Assembly: GCA_944472135.2 (NCBI GenBank)
Contig: OX235270.1
Span: 122,961,842-123,025,841, forward strand
Reading direction: 5' to 3'
From: Trichobilharzia regenti
Lineage: Eukaryota; Platyhelminthes; Trematoda; Strigeidida; Schistosomatidae
DNA: 64,000 nucleotides
Shown: positions 26,001-38,000 of the stretch, piece after piece
Position numbering within the stretch: the first letter of the stretch is position 1
Layout of the letters: each line of letters begins with the position of its first letter
Translations under genes and position numbers: made by a program
The notes under the pieces: model-generated
What the model was told of the DNA's origin: nothing
Seen by the model: the letters and a program-made list of their open reading frames with translations, nothing else
The model's database searches: none

Positions 26001-29000
26001 TCTTATATTCTCTCCAGGATGATGCTACTTGGTATTTTACTTGGCATGGACAAGAGCTTGATTCCATGCCAGTTCTTGAACAGTCAGGTGTAAGTCGCCC
26101 TTCATTGGCAGCTTGACAAGACAGTCGGACTTTCCTCCAATTGGTAGGTACGTTTCTCTCTTTCCACACCTTTTGCAATAATGATGTGAGAACATCTGCC
26201 ACAGTAAAAAAATTCTATATATATATATATATATATAGACAATTCTTCGTCGACACAATAAAAACCAACTACAGCACAATTAAGTTGAATAGTAATTAAG
26301 AGGCTCAACAAAAATCAAATACTACTTACGATTATCACCGAAAAATGTTGATAACTGATTGAAGACTGGTGTAACACCCCATTTCTTTTGGCAGTAGCGT
26401 GTCACTTGTTCCTTTGTTAAGGGCAAAGATGTAAACATATCACTCGCTGTACCATCGGAACCATCATAAAGATTCATTTCTGTACAACTCTGAAATAAAA
26501 TTTGAAAGACAATTCAGTAATAATAGTTGTCCAGTGAAGGATAAAGGTTTGAAAACAGATTGTAATTGCCACTACACACTGAAGTACCACTGTCGGTAGG
26601 TATTATAAAGTCCTCTACACTATTCTAATAATCAATGTTTTGTAATGTATTAATCTTTGAATTGCAAGTCAAATCAAATGTGAAACATAACACCACAATA
26701 AAAGAACTGAAACGAATTTCATATATAATCTTCAAAATGCTTATTTTTGTGCTAGTTTTTCGATATGCTGTCAGTCCACATAACTGTTCCTCTAACTAAC
26801 CAAGTGAAACCGTTGAACGACTTGCTATCAGTCCAGCTTATTTATATTCGATTACAAGTTACACGGTGCAGCATAAAATGAAAATGTTTCTTCGCACGTT
26901 GAATGAAAATGGATAATTATTATTATTATTGTTCCCTTGGGTTCCAAGTCAAAAATAGGGCTTCAACAGCAAATTTTCACTTGGTCTCATTTTCTGCAGT
27001 CCTCCTTAGCTGGCCCCACAATCGCTCCTAGTCTGTCACTTCCGCCTCGCACGATCTTCTCCGTGTCGAACACCCACTCGTCATTCCCAGTCCGAGTTTC
27101 ACTCGAGGGCCTGGAGTGCATTGTCACTGGATGATCTCCTCAGCGTGTGTCCGATGTGTCTCTGTTTTTTTCGAGATATTTGTTGAGTGACAGGTTCTTG
27201 ACTGGCTCGTTCCCAGAATTTTTTGTTGCTAATTCTTTCTGGATATCTGATCTCTATTATGGAGCCAGTGAAGAGAGCCGTTGATCGAAGTCTACTGTAG
27301 CCTGTTAGAAATGCTTTTTGTGAAGCACTTGTCAACTTTCTAATGCATTTAGAAGAACTGATTTAAAATTGCTGGTGAAAGTCCAGATTTCGTTCTTTAT
27401 GCTGAATGAAGATTTTCACACTGATTTCAGATTAACGAAGGTCTGCCTCGCCTTTCCGACTTTGGTGTTGGCATAATCATCCGTTTCGCCTACAGTTGAA
27501 ATGATGCTGCCTAGATATGTGAAAAAAGTGACTTCCTTCAAATTTCTCCCGTTGATAAGTAATGGTGCTTGTTACTGTTGGGTATCTTCATCAACTCTGT
27601 CTTCTCTATGTTCATTTGAATTCCTATCCTCACTGCTTATGTTACCAACTTGTTGGTTTTCATCTGTAGTTCTTCGAGTTTGTGTGACATTTGGCCTAAA
27701 TCATCTGCAAAGTTAACACCTTCTAGAGTCCTCTTACATGTCCAGAGTGTTCCAGTCTTCTCGCTCCCCATGCACGGTGCACCTCATAATCCAGCCAATC
27801 ATAATCAGGAAATTTTATCAAACTACATTGATGATCCATAGGACATTAAAAGGTAATCTTTACTAAGTATTTCTTAACAATAGATGTACAGCAATCTAAA
27901 ACTCAGAAGAGTTTTATCTTTTAGATTTATTGTGAAGCAGTTAAGGCTATTAGGCCTTTATTACGATCCAAGTAGCTAACGACATATAACTATTGACTAT
28001 GACAGCTATTCAGCTGATATTCAATCCTTAGCGATATCATAACAAACTTTCTTTGTTGCTTGACGAACAGTGATTACAAAAAGTGATCTTCGTAACAGAA
28101 ACTGGTTCAAACTGCTTCTCACCTTTTCTAAAAATTAATTTAGTCTCATTCATAAATTAGTTTACTTTCTCGGTCAATAGTGATTATGGCGGATACATTT
28201 TTGACGTAGAATAACTGATTAGTTATGGAGTGTCCGAGACATTCTAAACAAGAACGGATATCCAGAGAATTTCATTAAAGCCAACATAGGTTACAATAGT
28301 CGTAAACATGAACTGGCAACGGTGGAGAAAAAGCCTCTTTTTTACGTCACCAATTCAAGGGAGATACTCTTGAGGAGATTCTATAGCAACGTTTAACCAG
28401 GGCAATCAAGAAGACTTTCTACTCTGCACGTCTGTGTCTATCCTTCAGTGGCCGTCCAGTGTTCACCCAGCAACTCAGACATGTCTTACCTAACCTTAGC
28501 TCTTCTTCATGCATATACTATTTCAGCTGTTCCTGTGGTTCAAGTTATATAGGGCACACGATTAGGCAGTTTCGTCTACGGGTTCGAGAACATTTACCAG
28601 CTTGGTTCAGCAAGGTGGAAATTAAGTGCATAAAAAGCTCAATCCTGTCACACTTGGTCGATACTTGACATGGTATCGATGTCAACACAGCTTTCAGGAT
28701 TATATACCGAATTCCGAAGTCGTTATCACGTACAGTTCGCTTACGTCTCCTACACATAGCTGAAGCTGTTGCAATAAGATCGACTAAGCCGGAACTTTGT
28801 ATCCGAAAAGAACACGTCCAGACGTTGTTCCTATCGTGGCCAAACTTGGATTGAGGATTCTTCTTCTCACCAAGAGTGCTCCTTCCCCTTAACACTATTC
28901 GTTTATTTCCTTCGCTTATTATTACAAATATTATTATTGCAATTATTATTATTCGTCAAACATTCCCTCAATACTATCGAATTTTTCATTTATACTATCC

Positions 29001-32000
29001 GGACTTGATATTAGTGATATTATCTCTTTTCTCAATATATGTCTCCACCTGTTTCATTTCACACATTCCTTGATTTGTTATGAACCACTCATTGCAGTCT
29101 TACTATCTTCTGTTTAATACAGACCACTTTGTACTAGCCGCTCACCTGACACATTTTATAACTTTGAGCTGACTTGTCAATTTTCCTACCCCACACTCTA
29201 CAAATCTGTTATGACTGATCACCACCATTGTCTCCCCCTTTTTACAATATTTTGTAATCGATTCCAGCCTGGCATGTTTGTCACACAAATACGACTATTT
29301 ATTTTGACACTCCATAACTAATATGTTATTCTACGTCAATCTAATATTTCAATGGGTATTTTCCACGATTTGGAAAATGTATCCGCCGCATAACTGGCCT
29401 TTATTGTAACGAAGCAAATACTATATTTTATAATTGTAAGAACCTGAAGAGAAATGACTGAAAAGAATATTCTTCGTTCAGATTGACTTTTAATTCATAA
29501 TATGGGAATATTTTACACTATTAAATAGTGATTGCTTTCACTATGAGTAATTTCAAACTGGCTTATAGATCGTCGACGCTAGTTTTCTATACTTTCTTCA
29601 GTATTAAATAACTAAAGCAACAGTTTCACAATTTTCACAGATATACTACAATCAGTGAAGTGATACAAGCAAACGGTTCATATTGAACAAATACAACAAC
29701 TTCAGAAGTGTAAAGGAAAATCGTTTATGAGGAGTAAACTGAAGTTATCACAATTAATTAGTAAAATACGGCAAAAAATAAATCAACAAGTGATAGAACA
29801 CAATGACTTTTAAATGATATAGAATCCTCAGAGCTAAACTGATCTATTCAATGAGTTACAACTCATTTGGAAAGCGGTTCATTACTTTGGTAGACAATAT
29901 GATCAATATGTAATTTGACTCAAGCGGAATCTAAGTGTACGCTGAACTGTAAAGGAAAAGCGGGACGGTAACTTTGCTTTATGTTCTATTTACACTGAGA
30001 ACTGAATGGCTAATCAAGTTCGTATGGCTACATAATATAAAAATCCCCAGGAATAATCACTACTACAGTTTTACTGGGCATCTAGACTTTGGTGTGTGAC
30101 GTGCAAGTAACAGAGATTATTTTCCTTGTGAAAATATATCTAAATACAATGGGTGACATCATTAACCAAGGCATATTCACAAAGTCAAAACATAATTTCA
30201 ACTAGTGGTCACACGGATCTAACCAACATTTCCCATTGTTTTAAATGCTACTTGTCTTTACCACTAAACTTTATTAGAGGTAGACCAACATTACAAGAGT
30301 ATCTAACGCTACTTAGATTTCCCACAAAGTCAGAAATAAACGACTCTGAAATCAATGGTTTGGACACTCACATTTGCTTCTGATGAACATAGTAAACATA
30401 ATACTAAAAAAACGGAAAAAAAATTCAACGCCACTGAAATCACTTTTCAAAAAAATAAATCACTAACTAGAAACAACAGTATAAATTTTATCGAGTTAAA
30501 GAAAAAATGGCTAACCTGAAAATCCCAGGCTAGAGAATCATTGCCTAAACCACAGCCTGTTATATCAGCACATTCAATATACTGTGACTTATAGTCAAAA
30601 CATGAAAGAGCTATAACAGATTAAAAGGACAGTGGAAAAATAATGACAATATGGAACACTTTTGTTCAACAATGTTAATAATATTCTGAGATTTATAGTT
30701 GTTATGCGTTTGCCAAAAATTATTTAAACTACAGGAATTCTTAAGAGTTTGGCTAATTATAGATTGCTAAAATGAGAAATATTACACGGAAAACATTAAT
30801 TCACAATCTATCATCTGATATGGCTTTAAATGATTTCGAGGTTTTTAAAGTTTAAACTTTAAAGTTCTCTGCAGAGAAATTTATATGCTGTAATTATTTT
30901 TATTGAGAATCGTCTAAATTATGGGAGAATAAACAAATTCTGGGGGATTTCCAGAAAACATTTGGGGAAATTTGCGATAGACATTCATCTTCGCTTTCAT
31001 GAACATATTTTACTTAGCAGTACAGAAAGGAAGTGATTTTAAAGTTAGCTGTTACTTGTAATTAACATCGGAATGATGACTGGAGCTATTTTATGACCAG
31101 ATTTGAAGATGTCAGCATCACCGGTATGGTATGACATACTAACAACAAACCCCATTTGCTAACCAAGTTTGAAGTGCAGCCAAATCCAGTTAGGTAACCT
31201 ACTTCTCAAACTTAGCTATATTCTCTCTATACTCTAAGGACACATCAATCAGTTATCACTGAGCAATAATTAATTCAATTTCTATCCATCCACAATACGG
31301 ACTTCTTACACATTACGAACTAAGAGCTTCACAATTATCATACAATGCATGAAACAAAGAAAGTCAAGATAGTTGCAGAAAGATATCTATTCAATGTGAC
31401 TTCAGCGAAAAAAATCAATCAAAGTTGAATCACACCATCAGAAATCTTGATGGTAAAAAGTTACACAAACTCTGACTGACAGACTGAACTGTATACGAGG
31501 AATTGACTTAACGACAGCAAGCCTGCATTCCACAGAAGTCACTAATCAACCACTGATTTTATCAGTCATACTTGAAACTACAGGTGTCTGATTAGGAAAT
31601 ACAGCAATAGGATAGGTTGGGCGTAGTAATGATGCCAAAAGACGTGCAAATAAACAGGTTTACTACGTAATGGAAATCAAAGAATATGTGTCTATCCGCC
31701 TAAATTCCGAGAAGACTATTTTTCCGGCAATTTTATATAAGTTTGTTGGATAAAATACACATAACTATTATTAGCTGAGTGACTCAACAATACTGCATAA
31801 CTGTGTGCTTTATTTAACTACAACAATACTACTACGACTACTACATCACTATTCATAAATAAGCAAAAATATGAGTAGTTGGAAAAATCGTGAATACACA
31901 GACATCTAAGGGAGTGATGATAACCGCCCACATGCTAACTGATCTCTTTCGAAACATTTTACACATACTAAAACCATATAATAATAATAATTGAGTAAAC

Positions 32001-35000
32001 AGATATTCAATTCAATAAATTGTCAGTGCTCAACTTTAAATATTACATCAAATATGTGAATCTCCCAAATGAATAAAAATTGACTATCTAGATATAAATT
32101 TAAAACTACTACTACTGCTGCTTTTTTTAGATTTGGATAGTGTTATTAGAAGACGGTGATTATCTGAAAAATGTGATGTATTTGCGCAATACATTTCCAA
32201 TAATCTAATCACACATTTACCTGTCAAGTCAGTTCATATGAAAAATAAAAGCTTAATAAAATACACAAAGTGACAAAAAGAATTTAAGAATAATTAACAC
32301 TACATTTGGTTATCTAATCAGATAAGAATTACCAAGGTAGGTTAAGAGTAATAATAAATTGTGTAAACAACCACTGAAAGACTACGTAGATTATGTATAC
32401 GGTTTTGACTCATCTAAACAACAAAGATAACAAAGTGAATAGACCATTTACAAAACGCTTCATTGTGTAGTGAGTGAATAAAAGCCCAGTAGTATAAGAA
32501 GTAGAACAACTCTGCAAGATGAATATGTATGTTAATGTACTAACCATACAGTCTGTCTGTCTGTTTTCGACATAGAACTTTGCACAAATGTGCGGAAGTT
32601 CAAGTCGCCACATTCCGTGTAGCACGCGAAGCAAGAGAAGAAAGTACAAGAAAAGCATAATAGAAACAGTGAGCAGAGGTGTGAGACAAAGGAGTAATAA
32701 AGAAATACAAAACAGTTTCATTGAAGATCATAAGTCACAGGGAGTGGATGCATCTGCGCCACTGAGAACGATTTTGAGCCATGTCACCAATTGTTTCCAA
32801 CCATAGATTTTTACCGTCCCGAGGACCCCAGCCTGGAAGTCTACATCTTTCTACGTGGCTTAGACCAACTGTTGTGGATTTCATTGACTGATGCCAAGTT
32901 TTTGTTTGACCGCCATACAGGGTAGTACTATGACACTATTTGCTGAATGAACACTTAAACACATTGTAGTTATTATTTTGAAGATCATTTAGGGAACCAT
33001 TAGTGATAAGAAAGTATTAAACAGCCTTGTCAACCTAGGTTGAGACTCTTTAACAGTAATCACCAATAACTCTACATGATATCCGCTATCCATCAAAGGA
33101 CGTGAATACTGTGTGAAAGTTGGTTCTATCCTTCTTTCCGAGTGTAATACATGACCAAAGTGGAAGATATGAAAAGACTATTCGTCTCTAATCACAGACG
33201 TTTTCGTTGCCTTCAGTGATGGGTGGCGTAATATGATGGATAATATTTAAACTAAGCATACAGCGTTGCGTGAGGAAGCTAAACCAGTTGATTAGGCTAT
33301 GAAGCTGTATCGGTTGAGATGAGTAGGACATGTGCTACGCATGTCGAACCCTCCATAACCTTCTACTTCGAGCAGTATAAGGTGACACAGGATTGGGTTA
33401 GAAAAGAGTTACGGGTGGTCAAACGGAAATATAACATCAGTTCATGAAGGTTTTGACCGTTGGTCTGACCTAAGTAGGTAGGCAGAGGCTGTCTGGCTGG
33501 GGTCTTTCAGATGATATGAATCAAAGGATGTAGAGACTGTTGATGATATGGCTCAAAATCTTTCTCAGTGGAGAAGGTGAATTTACTCTTTGTGACCTCA
33601 TGGATTTATAAAGCTTTCACTAGTTTGCAAGTGATTATTTCTTGTGCCATAGATTTCCGTTCATTATCCTTTCTTCGCATTCTCTTTCTTTGCATTTGTG
33701 TGTGCTCTATGGAGTGTGGCAACTTGAACTGCTGCACTTCTGTGAAAAGTTCTAGGTTGAAAATTCAGCCTTTCACAACTCCACCACTTCACCCCAACAT
33801 CTAAATATGAATCATCTTAGTATTTATTATTTCATGAACAATAATTAGTTATATATCATACATATATAACTTCAATAGAATTATAAAAGTTAGTAACGAG
33901 AAATCCTACGCTCAAAATGATCTTGAAGAAAAATTCCGGTTCGAAACCTATTTCAAAATCTGACTATCTGGTTTCTTATTCTTCTTACCGTTTTCATGAT
34001 TCTTTTCGGCAACTTGCTTACTGTCGTTGAAAGAGGGTGTATTTATTACTAATACACTGTTCAAACGATTTATGTTGTTTTAGGCAGTAATCATTAGTAT
34101 TTTAGAACAAGGAAAATTACCTCATGCATCTCATAGAGAACACAACAAAATATACGATATCATATAAGAAATGAAATACTTACACATTGAACTGTTATAG
34201 TAAACGGCAACAGCTTCACGGAGAGATGGAATGAGATCTGGTGTTACCAAAGCGTTTTTGCATGAGACATTTACAGGATAGGCAGGTAAACTTCCCACAA
34301 ATGATGCCTGATAAGGATAATCTCCCATTGCCATCATAACAAATGCATTGCGAGCCCATTTCAGTGCCCAGTAGAATTCGAACTCATTACTGATAGGTTG
34401 GCACAAACGAAGTTGTTCAGAAAGTTGTTTGTAGCCTTAGGAATCATCGCAAAATGAAAAACATACATAAGAACTACAGACCAATTTATGGGTTATTCAC
34501 AGAATGATATATACTTGCATATTCAACAGAGTTCTCATTTCGCCAGTGTTCTAAATGTTTGGCATACAGCAACTTAGAATGCGGCACAAGCTACATATCC
34601 TAAAACAGATAGTGGTGACTAGACCGGTGAAACTAAAGGCAAAACAGGTTTTCAAAGCAAATGTGAATGGTTTAGAGTGACATCGATTCATAACGCTCAC
34701 CCTATGATGAATCTCAGTCGACAGATTAGGTATTTTAACAATGGACTGCTAGCTATACTTACTGCGGGAGGTTTATGTCACAATTGTTTGTTGTATGTCA
34801 CCTAACCTTTTTCTTATTGTGATTATATGTGGATAGGATAAGGTAAAAGTGTTAAAAGGTAAAGTATTCATGTGAAGAGAGGTTAAACATCGAATCTTTG
34901 TTCATCGAATAACAAAGAACACGTGCAATCGAAATGACACAAAATTCAGAGTGGGTTTGTAGAAAATTGCAATAAAAAACAGGAAGTAAAAGTGTATAAA

Positions 35001-38000
35001 GCATGTTAAGAAGTCACGTGAATGCACAGATATGATTATGAGCAGTAAATTGCGCTTGAAACATTGACAAGTTATTAATACTGTATCATTGTCTGTTATT
35101 TCAATTACACTTACCTAGTACACAGTTACTTCGGTCGTCAGACGAGTAAAAAGCAGTATATTAGTTAGTTGAGCATAAGTTAGCTATTTCTAGCCTCCTC
35201 TAGTTTGCTAGCCGGTCCGAAGCTTAAAAAAGATGGGAAATTGAGCGTCGGGCTAATGACCCCATCTTTAAAAAAAAACATCTCTAAGAGCATATGTAAT
35301 GCAAGCGGACTCTCCAAATTGTTAATCAAACTTAATAATCTACCCCAGTCAATTAGACACTAGCACAATGAGCATTTGGCTGACAAGATTTCTTTAAAAG
35401 CATCTAAGGCTTTCATGAAGTGGGATCAATCTACTCCAGGGTCATGAAGGCAAGATTCAACACAGAAAGAAGGAAAGTTACAGCTATAGTGTTTCCTATC
35501 TACAAACAAGAGGAGGAAGACCTCTACACACAAGTGCAAACAGTAATGGATAAGACCGCAGCCAGATGAAAATATCGAAATTCTAATGGGTAATACAAAT
35601 GCCAATCTGGGAATAGACAACAAAGGAGAAAAACTCATCATATGTCGAGAGGTCAATGAAATGAACGAGAACTCTTTACAGACTTCTGCAGTTCCATTAA
35701 TTGAAGGTGGTGCACATAAGTACTGGAGGTGTTTAAGGACGGACTAACTAAGGGACCGAGAAATTTCTGAGAATCAGAGATAGTTCCGTTAGACTGGTGT
35801 AAATGATTGATTATACCAGTTTGTGAGAAAAGAAGTAAGCTTGACTGATACAATATCTAGTCTTACGTTCAATAAGAATATGTAGATTAATTGGCGCTCA
35901 GGAGAAACAAACTGGAGGAAACCATGCAGGCTTTAGGCCAGGAGGAGGATGTACTGGTCATATCTTCACCCTTTGATAGATACTGAAAAATGGGGATACT
36001 TACCAGAGCCCAAAACTTGCCATATTTCTCAACCTCAAAAAGAAATTTGACTCCATCAACTGTGACGTACTATGGCAGTGTTTGGCTATGAAGGAAGTGC
36101 AAAGTATGTCGCAAAAGTAAAGGCAATCTACTTGAACTCACGCAGCTGGGTAACAGTTTTTGGATAGTTACCATCTGAAGTTATGACAACCAGTGATTTC
36201 CTTCAAAGATGCCTAGTGCTTCCATTTGTGTTTAATTTCATGATAGATGTATTAATGGAATTCATAATAACTGACTTTATCAACTTACGGATTGACTAGG
36301 ACATGTGTTGCACATGTCATCAACGCCTAGCTTGGCAGGTAATATTAGCTGAGCCAAGTAGCCTGTCTGGTTGGGATCTTCGGGACGCTAAGAACCAACG
36401 GCTTGAGACTATTGGTGATATAAGTGAAATCCGTTCTCATTAGCACAGATGCATTCACACTTTGTGATCTCCTACTCCAACTAAGCCATCATGTTTTTCC
36501 AAGTTGCCTTTCTTTCTCTCTCATATTTCTGCTTATCGTATATCTTTTGAATCGCTTTTCCCTCTCGTTTGTCTACTTTTGTGTGCTGCATGAGGTGTGA
36601 CAACTTGGACTGCTGGACATCTGTGCTAAGTTTTACGCTGTAACTCAGTCTGTTGCTCAGTCACAGGCGCCAGGATACTTATAGTGCAGCATGGATATCA
36701 CCATCTGGAAGCACCAAAATCAGATAGGCTTCAGCTCAGTTTCAAGAAAGTAGAAACGCAGCAAACTGGTCAAACGATGGAGATGTATAGTCAGACCACT
36801 GTCTAGTGCAAGGAACCTTCACAGATAAGTTGGACGCCTTTAAAGAAACCTAAGATCGACCGAAACTCACGTTAGAAGTTTAAAAGTTGAAGGATGCAGT
36901 TACAGGGAACAAATTCACGGTAGTTATCAGGAAAAATTTGGAGACACTATGTGACATCACCGAGGGAGCCTGTGTGAACACTAGAAGTGCGAGAAAGTAA
37001 CCTAGTTGAGGACCGGTATAGAAAACTTACAAAAAAAGACGAATGTCTTCCCTGAGGTCCACTGGAATCTGATACAGGAAAGGAGGATGGTGAATCAGAT
37101 TAGCCAATGCAAAGATGGACAACGAAAAGAGAAGCTGAGTAAGACCTATAGAGTACCGAACAAATGATTGACGAAAAGGTACACATTGGTAACGCAAGCA
37201 AAACGGGCTGCGGGTAAGGGAGATTTCATGACACTATATAAAATAACCAGGTCAGGGAAAACATCAATGCAGATGAAATTAATGAAACCTATACACCAAA
37301 GGGGTGAGAGAGTTAAAACTCTGGGTTGCCCTCTTCAAAGGACTCTTGTGCGTCGGTGCCACAGTGGTTAGGACTCTCGCCGACCATGCACATGGTCCGA
37401 GGTTCGATCCCCTGCTGATATCTATGGTCGGCCTGAAAAATTCGGGCTACCGAAAAATTCCACCCTTGTATCAAACAAATACAGTGTGGAATCAAGTTGT
37501 AAATAAAAAATTAAAAAAAGTCTCCCACCATCCACAACTAGTCCAGAAATACCACCAGCAGACACAGGACTACTGGTTAGCACACACTTCGGACGAAGTC
37601 CGAAGTAGGCTGGATTCGGGGAAATATCATGCGCACCTCAAATTGCAGCAGTGAGCACCATCGTTTAACAGAGCCTAGGATTACAAAATGATCTTGGCGT
37701 CTGAGGGAGAAATGGAGGGGACCTTATGAAGGAAAGCCAGCTAAATAAAACTGTATGGAACAGAACATAATGGCCAAGTGCTGCTGAATCCCTATGTTCC
37801 ACTCAAAACTTAAGGAACATAAATATTAACTAACCGTAATCTTACTGTTTAAGGAATAAAATCTAAGTCTACGTCTCTCGCGTCTCCAAATTTTGCCTAA
37901 CTATCGAAAAAAATTTTAATTTTTCACAAGTCCGCAAAATTTTGGATTTGTTTTGGAAGTTTCCGAAGTATCTTCAGCTTGGAAAATACAGCACTACGGA

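Noticed and set aside
30516..30588. Shorter DPP7 exon 7 starting at the AG near 30588
   Set aside because: It leaves the junction with exon 6 out of phase; the acceptor at 30611 joins cleanly.
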